Assembly (NCBI GenBank): GCA_025963775.1
Contig: JAOQAD010000040.1
Location: 124,001 to 188,000, forward strand
DNA: 64,000 nt
From: Bacteroidota bacterium
Lineage (GTDB): Bacteria; Bacteroidota; Bacteroidia; 2-12-FULL-35-15
Direction of reading: 5' to 3'
Positions 8,201-16,704 of this stretch are shown piece after piece (within the stretch, counting starts at the first letter, position 1; each line of letters begins with the position of its first letter). The notes beneath the pieces are model-generated. The model worked only from the letters and a program-made list of their open reading frames with translations. It had not been told where the DNA came from and did no database searches. The translations under genes and the position numbers were made by a program.

Positions 8201-9738
8201 TGGTTGATGTCCTGCTGCAGGAGCAATTCCGATAATATATTCCCTGATTTATCATCTGCAAAACTCAGGAACTGGTCGTTCACAACAGCCATCGAAAGGT
8301 TTGCCGGCATTGGCATTCCGCGTTCATCCTTTACGCTGATCGTCATTTTCACTTTTTCACGCGGCAGGTATTTTTCCTTTTCTGTTTCCACGGAAATGTT
8401 CAGCTGCCTGTCTTTGTTCACAAAAGCGAGGCGCTCCGCACGGGCTACTCCTTTACTGTCGAACAATGTGATCTGCGAAACCCCGGCTGGGAAGCTGGTG
8501 GTTGGGAACACGATCCTGTTGCTTCCCTTCTTTGCATCGATCACCGTTGAGTAATACACTTTGTTACGCACCTGTGCCACCAGCGAAAGCTCTTCTGTTT
8601 CTGTTGTATTGATGTTCAATGCAACTTCCGTTTTTCCTGCATCCACATCCATGACGTAACCTCTTGCCAGGGGCTCGGGCATCGGGAATGTTTCTTTGAT
8701 GTTTTCAGGCTTCGTGATCTTCACGGTGTATTTCTCGCCCTCTTTCGGGACAAACTTAAAGGCGCCCATGCCCTGGTGAAAGCTGCTGAAGGAAGATACA
8801 TACGCTCCTTTTTCAGTAACGATCATACCTTCTATATCAGCAGGCTTGCCGAACTCGTTCAGCGCACGGAAAGCAACTTTGCTTTCCAACCCATTCACAA
8901 GATCGCCGCCTTCAGGAAACAATTGCAGCCTGATGCTATTGAGCACGATCGGGATGGAACGTGAAATGCTCTCGGTAGTTCCGTTGTAGTCGATCATCAC
9001 ATTCAGTAAACCGTCGTTGGTTTTCAATTCTGCTGGCAGATTGAATTTCAGGTATTGCAACCCGTTCTCATCGGTCACATCGCCTTTTGCAACGATCTGC
9101 TTTCCATCAAGATTGGCCACAAACTTTATTTTATAATTGGAAAGCGGCTTGTTCTCATTGGTGTTCAGCTCGAGCTTCGCAACAACCTCATCGCCGGCAC
9201 CGAATGCCTTCTTCTCAAAATCCAGCTTCATTTTTAAATTCGGAAGCACCACATCCTGCACCTGGATGTCTTTTTCAAACCTGTTGTCCTCTCCCTCATT
9301 CTTCATCCAGTTGGTATACGCCCTTACTTTGTAGATCCCGCCCAGCGCTTCCGCATCGAGAGTAAAGTCACCGGCAGCAACACCATTCTTTGCGATGATA
9401 TTGATGCTCTTTTCCACGGTGCCTTTCGGGTTCAGAAATTCCACATGCACGATATCGCTTTTGCCGGAAGGCTTCATGGTTGCAGCATCGCGTATAAAAG
9501 CCGAGAACCAGATGTTATCCCCGGGTTCGTACATTGGCTTGTCGAACTGAAGATAGATCCGGTCCCCGGGCATTTGCTCATTGTAAGCATTCAGCTTTTT
9601 CTTTAATGAGCGGATGAGCTCGTTATCGCTCATCATCTGGTAATAGTTGTTCGGGCTTATCCAGGCCACAAGCGCCAACGCAGCCGCACTTAGTGTGACT
9701 GCCCCCAGCATTTTAAATGATCGTCCTTTGTGTTGCAT
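5293..9738 (-). CDS. Bacterial alpha-2-macroglobulin family protein with thioester motif
   Basis: A 1481-residue envelope protein. Residues 10-30 form one hydrophobic helix without a lipobox Cys, so it is either a signal anchor or a cleaved signal. N-terminal macroglobulin domains begin near 55 (IYLQFDKPMYEPGD). A carboxypeptidase-regulatory-like beta domain sits near 565-640, and a charged, Lys/Glu-rich linker near 680-770. The alpha-2-macroglobulin core follows (YWNPDVEIDRSGK), with the thioester Cys1007-Phe-Glu-Gln1010 in YGCFEQTSC and the alpha-helical thioester domain after it. Such proteins trap attacking proteases in the periplasm by covalent bonding. The usual partner, penicillin-binding protein 1C, is not nearby. 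Family assignment is firm; target proteases are unknown. Confidence 0.92.
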   Translation of the reverse strand: MQHKGRSFKMLGAVTLSAAALALVAWISPNNYYQMMSDNELIRSLKKKLNAYNEQMPGDRIYLQFDKPMYEPGDNIWFSAFIRDAATMKPSGKSDIVHVEFLNPKGTVEKSINIIAKNGVAAGDFTLDAEALGGIYKVRAYTNWMKNEGEDNRFEKDIQVQDVVLPNLKMKLDFEKKAFGAGDEVVAKLELNTNENKPLSNYKIKFVANLDGKQIVAKGDVTDENGLQYLKFNLPAELKTNDGLLNVMIDYNGTTESISRSIPIVLNSIRLQLFPEGGDLVNGLESKVAFRALNEFGKPADIEGMIVTEKGAYVSSFSSFHQGMGAFKFVPKEGEKYTVKITKPENIKETFPMPEPLARGYVMDVDAGKTEVALNINTTETEELSLVAQVRNKVYYSTVIDAKKGSNRIVFPTTSFPAGVSQITLFDSKGVARAERLAFVNKDRQLNISVETEKEKYLPREKVKMTISVKDERGMPMPANLSMAVVNDQFLSFADDKSGNILSELLLQQDINQKVEEPAFYFSSKEPKADEALDYLLMTAGWRHFTWEKLANDNLPVASYQGERAIVAGTVLDASTGKIIKNAKIRINNGAEYQTDENGKFIFNKLDLTSPVTLSYNAEGYGAQSQYIQNYNQNLLMYLYNNSYYSGYYNVPASSAGARDMDMVALDDAAPEPLMKVAEMEVMDKPMRKRDENKPALMKEGKAKLANQVADNKKGNGLGDFVRLEQQKNEERKDGAKKQVVFAGLVANAGWARSQEKMQDEEDLQQPVQLYYRAKEFAAPLYDKQENVEVRNDFRNTIYWNPDVEIDRSGKKTVEFYTSDDITSFRTTVEGVAGDGMVGRTEKNFFTQLPFAMSAKVPVEVATEDNLSIPLTLKNNTDKPLGGLLTVTSPDGLQALVAIPAVQTIMPGAVKTIYLDYKVLDKIGYGDFTLTFKSCGLGDAFTQRIKIAPKGFPAQVSFSAQDVEKEYSFSMDHVVKGSVKATFTAFPNVVSDLMKGVEGILQEPYGCFEQTSCTAYPNAMVLDYMKSTDSKDNITLARATDLLNRGYKRLTTFETTEKGYEWFGANPGHEGLTAYGIMEFVDMKNAGADVDQKMLDRTAAWLLKHRDGKGGFNREQHAYHDFGRISDDILNAYIVYALSEAGYSDIKAEFEASYKKAMDTKDPYMLAMMANAAYSLKEKAKADEAMAMLVSRQAKDGSFTGSTHSITYSQGQSLSIETTSLAIMAILKSQGKNAVAMTNAVQYLVGARSGSGVFSSTQGTILALKALTEYAKFSKKTTEDGTIEIYVDGKKVSEKSYKAGDKGAIEISGLEEYLAAEGKHDVKIKYVGVKTPLPYSMAVNYSTFLPNSDKECSIDLKTKLAATTASVGQTVRLTATITNRKSTEVPSTMAIIGIPAGFTVQPWQLKELQDKKVFDYYEMKGNNIAVYYRGMGPSAVKEINLDLKAEMPGTYDAPASSAYLYYTNEFKTWSATDKITIKKNG

Positions 9739-9875
9739 AATGTATGATTTATGATTGGTTGTTTACGTGTTTTGAGAGGGAGATGCAGGAAAAGAAATAA
9801 TTCCATAAACTTTATCTAAAATCCATACATGGTAAAAGATAATCTGTATCTTGTTTTCAAATAAAACCCCTCACA

Positions 9876-10568
9876 ATGAAAAAAACAGTACTCATCCTGT
9901 GCACAGCACTGGCAGCCTTAAATGCGACAGCAAGGCCTGATCTTATCCACAAAAAAAGAACAGCCCCTTCTTTAAATTTTGAAAAAAAACATCTCATCCT
10001 TTCGGAAGATGGCGAGAAAGAACAGCTGAAAGGAAGGTTTATCATAAATGCAGGAGCAGGGTTCAATCTTTTTGCAACCTCACTTACCTTAAAATATGCC
10101 TTTCGCTATAATATCAATACGAATGCAGCAACCGCCGGCCCTGTGTTTCACGCGGGCTGTGATTTCGGGATCTTAAAAAACCTGTCGGTTGGAGTGGATG
10201 CCGGGTATCAGACAGCCCAGATAGGCCTTGAATATTATGATGAGAATGGCAACTATTATCTTTACATGGATAAATGGAAAAGATATTATGTTACAGCAAG
10301 GGCAGATTATCACATCATTGCAAAAAACAATGTGAGCCTGTATACCGGCTTGCGGATAGGATTCAACATGTATTCTGTGACCCCGGCGGCGGCACCGTAC
10401 CAGTATTATTATTATTCGCCGCGCGAGCTCAATCTCGCTACGGGGATCACGCAGGCACATATCGGCTTTTGCTATTTTTTCAAGGGTATCGTAGGGGCCA
10501 ACGTTGAAGTCGGGCTGGGCTATGGTGGCCCGTTTATCGGCTCTGCAGGATTAAGCTTTAAAATTTAA
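9876..10568 (+). CDS. Outer-membrane beta-barrel protein, OmpW/porin-like, hypothetical
   Basis: A 230-residue protein with a cleavable signal peptide (MKKTVLILCTALAALNATA). Alternating aromatic/hydrophobic strands with Tyr-rich segments (YYLYMDKWKRYYVTARADYHI, and QYYYYSPREL near 180) and the terminal GSAGLSFKI point to an 8-stranded outer-membrane barrel. No enzymatic motif. It ends 4 bp before a bidirectional terminator shared with the converging DUF4142 gene. Confidence 0.65.
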   Translation: MKKTVLILCTALAALNATARPDLIHKKRTAPSLNFEKKHLILSEDGEKEQLKGRFIINAGAGFNLFATSLTLKYAFRYNINTNAATAGPVFHAGCDFGILKNLSVGVDAGYQTAQIGLEYYDENGNYYLYMDKWKRYYVTARADYHIIAKNNVSLYTGLRIGFNMYSVTPAAAPYQYYYYSPRELNLATGITQAHIGFCYFFKGIVGANVEVGLGYGGPFIGSAGLSFKI

Positions 10569-10572
10569 GCAC

Positions 10573-10610
10573 AAAAAAAGGGATAGCCTCAATTGACTAT
10601 CCCTTTTTTT
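10573..10610. terminator. Bidirectional intrinsic terminator
   Basis: A perfect 14-bp stem, AAAAAAAGGGATAG (10573-10586) with CTATCCCTTTTTTT (10597-10610), around a 10-base loop, with T-runs on both strands. It lies between the converging barrel gene (ends 10568) and DUF4142 gene (ends 10625) and serves both. Confidence 0.9.
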
Positions 10611-10624
10611 TATCCTGGTTTTAT

Positions 10625-11182
10625 TTACTTCAGCTCTTTACAGGTGAGCTTGGCAGCTTCAAGATGTGCTTTCAGAACAGGCACCTTCCCCGAAGCCCAT
10701 TTTTGCAGGTCGGCATCCTTCGCTTTTTTTGCTTCCTTCTCAAACTCGCACACATCCATTTTGTGATCCCTCACCATACATTTCATGTACGCCTTGTCGA
10801 AATCTGCTCCCTGCTTCTTCGCTATCCAGTCATAGGCCTTCTGGCTTTTGTCACTCAGCTTTCCGGGAAGGCTGATCTTCTTTTCAGCTGCCAGCGATTT
10901 TAATTCAGCATTTGATTTGGTATGATCCTCCAGCATTGTTTTGGCGAACTGTTTCACTGAAGCAGAAGAAGCATTGGCCTGCGCCAGCTCGGCCAGCTTT
11001 ACTTCCATCATTCCGCCTTCTGCAGCATTTACCGCAAACTTTGTATCCATGCACATATTTTTGGCAAATTTAGTTTTGTTCTCTTCCATTGCCACTCTTT
11101 TACTGTCGGTCTTGCTGCACATGCAGGAAGTAAGGGTGAGCGCGTAAGCCGGTAACAGCAGGTATATCATTATCTTTTTCAT
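10625..11182 (-). CDS. DUF4142 domain lipoprotein
   Basis: A 185-residue lipoprotein: signal with lipobox LTSC at residues 17-20, then a helical DUF4142 domain (ferritin-like four-helix type) with the family pattern ASSASVKQFAKTMLEDHTKS and a later DFDKAYMKCMVRDH. Proteins of this family are secreted and widespread in Bacteroidota and Proteobacteria; their function is not established. Here the mature part has additional Cys residues (CMCSK, CM, CEF, TC), which is unusual for the family. It shares a terminator with the converging gene at 9876. Confidence 0.85.
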   Translation of the reverse strand: MKKIMIYLLLPAYALTLTSCMCSKTDSKRVAMEENKTKFAKNMCMDTKFAVNAAEGGMMEVKLAELAQANASSASVKQFAKTMLEDHTKSNAELKSLAAEKKISLPGKLSDKSQKAYDWIAKKQGADFDKAYMKCMVRDHKMDVCEFEKEAKKAKDADLQKWASGKVPVLKAHLEAAKLTCKELK

Positions 11183-11272
11183 TATTTGTAGCTTTTATTG
11201 GTTTATAACTTTAAGAAAAAAATTATGCCACCGCTTCATAAAATTTTAACTTTATACATACAATCGCTTCAG

Positions 11273-11689
11273 ATGAAAACAGTTCAGCCATTATTGCTCC
11301 TCTTTGTATTTTTAATCTTTGCAAGCTGCAACACCGATTCTGAAAAGCCTGCTGCTGCAAAAGGCACTGCAAGCGGGCCTCTTACATGCACACTCACTTC
11401 AGATGAGCTTGTAAAAAGGGAAGCGCAGCTGAAAGAAGAGATCTTCAGCAAAGTAAAGGATACGAAAGAGCTGGAAGACGGGTTTGAATTCAGCTTTCAT
11501 GAAGATGCTGCATTTGCTGCAAAGCTTGTGGAATTCATTAATCTCGAAAGGGATTGCTGCCCTTTCTTCACTTTTACGCTCACGTTTGCGCCCAAAGGTG
11601 GCGAGATCAGCGTAAAGATCGGCAACTCGAAAGAGATCAAAGAAATGCTGAGAACGGAGATGCAGGATATGAAGCTGCTTCCTTCCTAA
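11273..11689 (+). CDS. Small lipoprotein with ERDCCPFF motif
   Basis: A 138-residue lipoprotein. The start is placed at ATG 11273, because MKTVQPLL begins a normal lipoprotein signal with lipobox IFASC; an earlier in-frame ATG at 11225 would add an unlikely extension. The mature domain contains NLERDCCPFFTFTL (about residues 96-109), a Cys-Cys-Pro-Phe signature also seen in small proteins associated with mercury/heavy-metal resistance regulators. A thiol-based metal-binding role is plausible but unproven. The gene converges with the UbiA-like gene, overlapping it by four bases at the two stops. Confidence 0.6.
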   Translation: MKTVQPLLLLFVFLIFASCNTDSEKPAAAKGTASGPLTCTLTSDELVKREAQLKEEIFSKVKDTKELEDGFEFSFHEDAAFAAKLVEFINLERDCCPFFTFTLTFAPKGGEISVKIGNSKEIKEMLRTEMQDMKLLPS

Positions 11690-12561
11690 GAAAAAAGAAA
11701 ATAGCCGGCAATGACCAATAAGCCCTGCAGGGCCATGGTGCCATCCAGCACCCCGTAGTGATAATGATGTAAATTCCTGATCCGCGGGTTGTTCAGAAAA
11801 TAAAGTGTTGTTAAGCCGGAAATAAGAAAGGCTGCCACAAAATGAAACTGGTGTGTGGCTGTATAATGAAAGCTGCACAGCGCCATGAACCCCAGCAATG
11901 CTGCATTGGCGATCCTGCCCGCCCGCTTTTTCCCTACCAGCAGCGGCAATGTTTTTAATCCTGCTTTTTTATCGCTTTCCATATCACGGATATCGAAAGG
12001 CACCGTGATGGCGAAAACAAAAAGGAAGCGCTCGGCGATCAGCAACACAAGGAGCGGCGGATCTACCTCCAGGCCGGCCTGTACGAGTGGCAGCAGGATG
12101 CAGGTTGCGGACCATACGAGGGAGATGATGAATATTTTAACAAGCGGCACTTCCCGCAGGCGGAAGATCTTTATTCCTTTTTTATATACCGGGAATGAAT
12201 AAAGAAACGTAATGGCACCAAGCGGGAACAGCGTAACCAGCACCGTCCACTTTGCAAAGCATGCGGCGATGATGAAGCCTGCCACCGAAGAGAAAACAAT
12301 GAAGTAAAACAACTTAAGGTTCCGCGCGATCCAGCTGAACTTAGTTTCAAGCAGGGCATGCTTGTAGAAAAAAACGGCCACAAACTTATGCAGATTATAT
12401 TCAAAGAGTGTTGCAAACAGGATCAGGAACAGGTAAGGATGCCAGTTGGGGTGCATTCCCAGCTGGATCTGCGACTGAACAGTGAACAATACTGCAGCAA
12501 CAGCAATGTAGAGATTGCTGAAGATCAAAAAATCGGTCAGTCGCTTGAGCAGTTGGCGCAT
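11686..12561 (-). CDS. UbiA-like prenyltransferase family membrane protein
   Basis: A 291-residue protein with about eight or nine transmembrane helices. The second Asp-rich motif of the UbiA superfamily is intact (DIRDMESDKKAGLKTLP, about residues 196-212). The first motif, normally NxxxDxxxD after the second helix, is replaced by FEYNLHKF, with no Asp. Canonical members transfer prenyl groups to aromatic acceptors for quinone, haem or hopanoid-type lipids. The missing first motif makes activity and substrate uncertain. The 3' end overlaps the converging lipoprotein gene by four bases. Confidence 0.7.
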   Translation of the reverse strand: MRQLLKRLTDFLIFSNLYIAVAAVLFTVQSQIQLGMHPNWHPYLFLILFATLFEYNLHKFVAVFFYKHALLETKFSWIARNLKLFYFIVFSSVAGFIIAACFAKWTVLVTLFPLGAITFLYSFPVYKKGIKIFRLREVPLVKIFIISLVWSATCILLPLVQAGLEVDPPLLVLLIAERFLFVFAITVPFDIRDMESDKKAGLKTLPLLVGKKRAGRIANAALLGFMALCSFHYTATHQFHFVAAFLISGLTTLYFLNNPRIRNLHHYHYGVLDGTMALQGLLVIAGYFLFS

Positions 12562-12577
12562 GTTTTGAATGGACGTA

Positions 12578-12585
12578 CAAAAGTA
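12578..12585 (-). promoter_or_regulatory. Candidate -7 promoter box for the UbiA-like gene
   Basis: TACTTTTG on the minus strand matches TAnnTTTG. It lies 17 bases before ATG 12561 in the 36-bp divergent gap, so the leader would be very short. The same eight bases occur upstream of the DUF4290 gene (56688-56695). Confidence 0.4.
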
Positions 12586-12597
12586 CTTGTTTTATAT

Positions 12598-13770
12598 ATG
12601 AAGAGTTTTATTTCGTTTAAATTAATTACTGTACTTCTTTTCTTTCTTTTTACGCAGAAAATTACAGGCCAGTCAACACCAGCAAAAAAGACCATCTGGG
12701 ACATTCCGCATAAAACACTGAGCGAAAAATGGATGTTCCCTCACCGCGCCGCTGTATTCCAGATCATCAAAGAGCGAAAGAAAACGTATGATACCACTTA
12801 TATAAAATCGTATTCGAAGCGCTTTATCCTGACCTTACCGGTAACAACGCGGCTGATGCATTTCGACCTGGTGGACTGGAAAACAAACAAGCGACTGCAA
12901 TACACGCCTAACTACCGGTACGACCTCTGCATCGGCCTCAGCTCGAGGTGGGCAACCTTTATTGCCAATACCGGGATTGCCATCTATAATTTAAAGAACA
13001 AGCAGCGGGGTGTTACAAAGTATAACGACATCCAGCTGAACCTGTATGGCAAGCGGGTGACCTCCGACATCAGCTACCAATACTACAGGGGATTTTACAT
13101 TGCGAACACGCACGATTATACGCATGAGGGGAGCGGCAAATTCGAGATCCGCCCCGATGTAAAAACAACCCTGTTCTCAACGAGCACCTACTATGTATTC
13201 AATTATAAAAAATTCTCATACCGGAGCACATTCGCCTTTACGGAAAGCCAGCTGAAAAGCTGCGGCTCAGCGCTTCTTGGCGGCTATTATACCCTGTTCG
13301 GGGTCCGCAGCGATTCGAGCCTTGTTTCAAACACCTTCATCGACGCCTTTGATTCCTTATCACTGATCAGGAAAGGCAGCTCGCAGACATTCGGGATCAA
13401 TGCCGGTTATATCTACACATTTGTAAAGAAGAAATTTTATGCGACCACTTCTGTTGTTCCGGGGTTCGGGCTGGAGCAAACGTATTATGAAAGAGCCGAC
13501 GGCAGCCAGTTCAGGAGCAGCTTCGGGCCTTCGGCAAAAATAAACCTGAGGCTGGGCTTCGGTTATGATGCGGGAAATTTTTATTTCGGCACAATGGGAT
13601 TGTACGATTTCTTTTTCAACTTCAGCAAAAGCAACTGCAGCTTTAATTACAGTACGGGAAAGGCAATGGTCTTTGTGGGCTATCGCTTCAGGGCGATCAA
13701 AACAGAGCGCAGGATCCTGCGAAAGCTGCGCCTGATCGATTACCCGGGTGATCCGAGAAACAGCAGGTAA
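12598..13770 (+). CDS. DUF4421-like outer-membrane protein
   Basis: A 390-residue secreted protein. Start at ATG 12598 (MKSFISFKLITVLLFF), which begins a signal peptide ending near ITGQ; the upstream in-frame extension would overlap the divergent gene. The mature part has many alternating strands with aromatic girdles (SDISYQYYRGFYI, TYYVFNYKKFSYRSTFAF, NFYFGTMGLYDFFFNF), consistent with an outer-membrane barrel. The overall layout resembles DUF4421 proteins of Bacteroidota, whose function is unknown. Its stop TAA directly abuts the stop of the converging GH92 gene, with no spacer. Confidence 0.6.
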   Translation: MKSFISFKLITVLLFFLFTQKITGQSTPAKKTIWDIPHKTLSEKWMFPHRAAVFQIIKERKKTYDTTYIKSYSKRFILTLPVTTRLMHFDLVDWKTNKRLQYTPNYRYDLCIGLSSRWATFIANTGIAIYNLKNKQRGVTKYNDIQLNLYGKRVTSDISYQYYRGFYIANTHDYTHEGSGKFEIRPDVKTTLFSTSTYYVFNYKKFSYRSTFAFTESQLKSCGSALLGGYYTLFGVRSDSSLVSNTFIDAFDSLSLIRKGSSQTFGINAGYIYTFVKKKFYATTSVVPGFGLEQTYYERADGSQFRSSFGPSAKINLRLGFGYDAGNFYFGTMGLYDFFFNFSKSNCSFNYSTGKAMVFVGYRFRAIKTERRILRKLRLIDYPGDPRNSR

Positions 13771-16704
13771 TTATTTTATTTCGATCTCATCGATAAAAAT
13801 AAATGCATCACCGCCTGCGCCCTGGTGCCATGCAGGAAGCTTCCCGTAATTCACTGCCTCCACTTTTACATAACGCGCGGAAATTTTCCGGGGCAACATC
13901 GTTGAAAGGTCTTTTACCTGCACATCGTAATTCTGCGCATCTGTTGGATTCTCAATCTCCACTGCATTGCTGAAATTAATACCATCGCTGGAGAAGGAAT
14001 ATTTTACCCTGGCAGGAAAAATGATCCATGCGCGTGTATCCTGCAAATAAGTGGAAGAAACAGAGCTGATCTTCTGCTCTTTCAGCAGGTCGACCACCGC
14101 TTCGAAATTCTGCGCCTGGTAACCCTGCCAATCACCTTTTCTCCAGTTCTCTGTTCCATGCAATCCGTCGATGATGCCGTCATCGCCGCCTGCGGTATAC
14201 TGCGGATTGTACTTCGACCGGATGCTGAGCTTCCAGTGATTCGGCCTTTTATAGAATGTACCCGAAACGGTATCGCTTCGCGAACTGCTGTTATCGCTGA
14301 ATGCAATTACCTTTGATGATCTTTTCACTGCAAAAGGGCCGGAATAAAATTCAAAGGCTCCTTTATCTCCCGGAAGCTCCCTCACCGAATAATAGATCTT
14401 TTCGGTTGGATCTGCAACTTCGATCTTTACAAGCAGGCTGTCGTCAAAAACGCGGGAAGCAGCATTGATGGAAGGAACAGGGCAGATCTTAAAGGAAGGC
14501 GGCCCGATCAGTGAAGCGGTCCAATCAGGAGAATCAATAGTTGCAGGCTTCCCGCCCATCGCGAAGCTGATCCCATCCCCGTTCATGATGGAAGCATACG
14601 AAATGTAATTTTCTGACAAAAGCTGATCATTTATCTTCCTCGATTGTACATAAAAATTTGTTTCCGAAAGGTTCGCGGCATTTACCGAAAATGTTTTTCC
14701 ATTTTCGAGGTGCAGCTTTACGCTTTTAAACAAAGGCGTTCCCAGCAGGTATTTGTCCGTTCCCGGTGTTACCTGGTAAATCCCCAATGCATTCAATACA
14801 TACCAGGCGCTCATCTGCCCGCAATCCTCATTCCCGATCAGCCCATCCGGCGCAGGCTTGTAAAAATCCGTCATCACCTGGTGCACCCTGAGCTCTGTTT
14901 TTGCGGAAGCATTCACATAATTGTACAGGTAAGCCATGTGATGACTGGGCTCGTTCCCATGCGCATACTGCCCGATCAGGCCGGTAATGTCTGCCTGCTC
15001 GCGTCCTGTGGTTTGCGTAGAAGTTGAAAATAATTCATCCAGCTTTTTTTCAAACTTGTCTTTTCCACCCATCATTGCGATCAGCCCCGGCACATCCTGC
15101 GGGACAAAAAAAGTATACTGCCAGGAATTGCCTTCCGTAAAATTATTATTGACCTCACGCGGGTCAAAAGGACTGAGCCAGCCGCCGTTCTTCTTTGGCC
15201 GCATGAACCCGGTTTGAGGATCGAACACATTTTTCCAGCTTTGTGAGCGCTCTGTAAAATCAGCATACTCATTTTCCTTGTTGAGGATCTTTGCCATTTG
15301 CGAAATGCACCAGTCATCATACGCATATTCGAGTGTTTTCGAAACACTTTCATGCTCATCGTCCATGCTGATAAATCCATTCCGCTTGTATGCCTTTAAG
15401 CCGAAATGATCCAGCATGGCGCTGTGCTTGCTTGCCTCGAATGCTTTCTCATAATCAAAACCTTTTATTCCTTTCACCATGGCATCTGCGATAACACTCA
15501 CCGAATGATAACCGATCATGCAGTCTGTTTCATTGCCGGCAAGCTCCCACACAGGCAGCCTTCCACCCTGCTCATACTGTGCAAGAAAAGTATTGATGAA
15601 ATCGGAGCTGCGCTTCCGGTCAATGATCGTATATAAAGGATGTGCAGCGCGGAACGTATCCCAGAGCGAGAATACAGAGTAATAGGTGAATCCTTCGGCT
15701 TTGTGGATCTTATTGTCGCGGCCGCGGTACATGCCATCCACATCCATGTTCACATTCGGCTGGATCATGGTATGGTACAAGGCTGTGTAAAATGTTTTTA
15801 GCTTGTCCTTATCAGTATCCATCACCCCGATCTTTCCGAGCTCCTTGTTCCAGAGCGCAGAAGCATCCCGTTTTGTTTTTTCAAAATCCCATCCCTTTAA
15901 TTCAGCTTCGAGATTTTTGCGTGCGCCTTCAATGCTTACCGTGGAGATGCCAACTTTAACCATCACCACCCTGTTCAGCTTTGTATTGAACTGCAGGCAC
16001 ATTTTATTTCCGTTGGGAACTCTTTCGAGGCCGCCTTCGCCCTGCCATAAGCCAATTTCATTAGCTGAGCTTATAATGCGAAAAGGCGAAGAAAACTCTA
16101 TTGCAAAATAAATGTGCTGATCATTTGCCCATGCCTGGCTCCGGCGCATCCCTTCGAGGCGGGTCGGGCTGATGCTGTCGAGCGAAGATTCCAGGGTTTT
16201 GTCGCGCAATGAAAGATCGATCACTACATTGCCCTGTGATTTTTCAGGGAATTTATAGCGATGAAAACCAACGCGTGTGGTGCTTGTTAATTCCACTTCC
16301 ACACCGTTCGATAACTTCACCGAATAAAAACCCGCCATTGCTTTTTCATCCTTGTGAGCGAATCCCGATTTAAATTTATTAAGGTCGAGCGTTGCTTCGC
16401 CTGTAAAGGGCATGAGTACAATATCGCCGTAATCGCTGCAGCCCGTTCCGCTCAGGTGCGTGTGTGAAAATCCGTAGATCACCGAATCGCTGTAATGATA
16501 ACCGCTGCATCCGTCCCAGCTTCCATCAATGCGCGTATCCGGCGAGAGCTGCACCATTCCGAAAGGAACGGTTGCGCCCGGAAACGTGTGCCCGTGGCCA
16601 GCGGTGCCTGTCATCGGGTCGGCATACTGGACAGGATTTGTTTGCTGTGCCGCCGCATTGCAAGCCAGCACTGTACTTACTGTTAAAAATAAAATGCGTT
16701 TCAT
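13771..16704 (-). CDS. GH92 family alpha-mannosidase
   Basis: A 977-residue secreted exo-alpha-mannosidase. After a signal peptide (cleavage near ACNAAAQQ) the GH92 N-terminal beta-sandwich starts with DPMTGTAGHGHTFPGATVPFG. The (alpha/alpha)6 catalytic part carries the family signatures AGNETDCMIGYHS, EGNSWQYTFFVPQD and GNEDCGQMSAWYVLNALG. The C-terminus adds a chitobiase-C-like strand domain (about 755-810) and a discoidin/CBM32-like domain (about 830-977) probably for glycan binding. GH92 enzymes remove alpha-1,2/1,3/1,6-mannose by a calcium-dependent inverting mechanism. It is the last gene of the nine-gene glycan operon; its ATG directly follows the beta-mannosidase stop. Confidence 0.95.
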   Translation of the reverse strand: MKRILFLTVSTVLACNAAAQQTNPVQYADPMTGTAGHGHTFPGATVPFGMVQLSPDTRIDGSWDGCSGYHYSDSVIYGFSHTHLSGTGCSDYGDIVLMPFTGEATLDLNKFKSGFAHKDEKAMAGFYSVKLSNGVEVELTSTTRVGFHRYKFPEKSQGNVVIDLSLRDKTLESSLDSISPTRLEGMRRSQAWANDQHIYFAIEFSSPFRIISSANEIGLWQGEGGLERVPNGNKMCLQFNTKLNRVVMVKVGISTVSIEGARKNLEAELKGWDFEKTKRDASALWNKELGKIGVMDTDKDKLKTFYTALYHTMIQPNVNMDVDGMYRGRDNKIHKAEGFTYYSVFSLWDTFRAAHPLYTIIDRKRSSDFINTFLAQYEQGGRLPVWELAGNETDCMIGYHSVSVIADAMVKGIKGFDYEKAFEASKHSAMLDHFGLKAYKRNGFISMDDEHESVSKTLEYAYDDWCISQMAKILNKENEYADFTERSQSWKNVFDPQTGFMRPKKNGGWLSPFDPREVNNNFTEGNSWQYTFFVPQDVPGLIAMMGGKDKFEKKLDELFSTSTQTTGREQADITGLIGQYAHGNEPSHHMAYLYNYVNASAKTELRVHQVMTDFYKPAPDGLIGNEDCGQMSAWYVLNALGIYQVTPGTDKYLLGTPLFKSVKLHLENGKTFSVNAANLSETNFYVQSRKINDQLLSENYISYASIMNGDGISFAMGGKPATIDSPDWTASLIGPPSFKICPVPSINAASRVFDDSLLVKIEVADPTEKIYYSVRELPGDKGAFEFYSGPFAVKRSSKVIAFSDNSSSRSDTVSGTFYKRPNHWKLSIRSKYNPQYTAGGDDGIIDGLHGTENWRKGDWQGYQAQNFEAVVDLLKEQKISSVSSTYLQDTRAWIIFPARVKYSFSSDGINFSNAVEIENPTDAQNYDVQVKDLSTMLPRKISARYVKVEAVNYGKLPAWHQGAGGDAFIFIDEIEIK

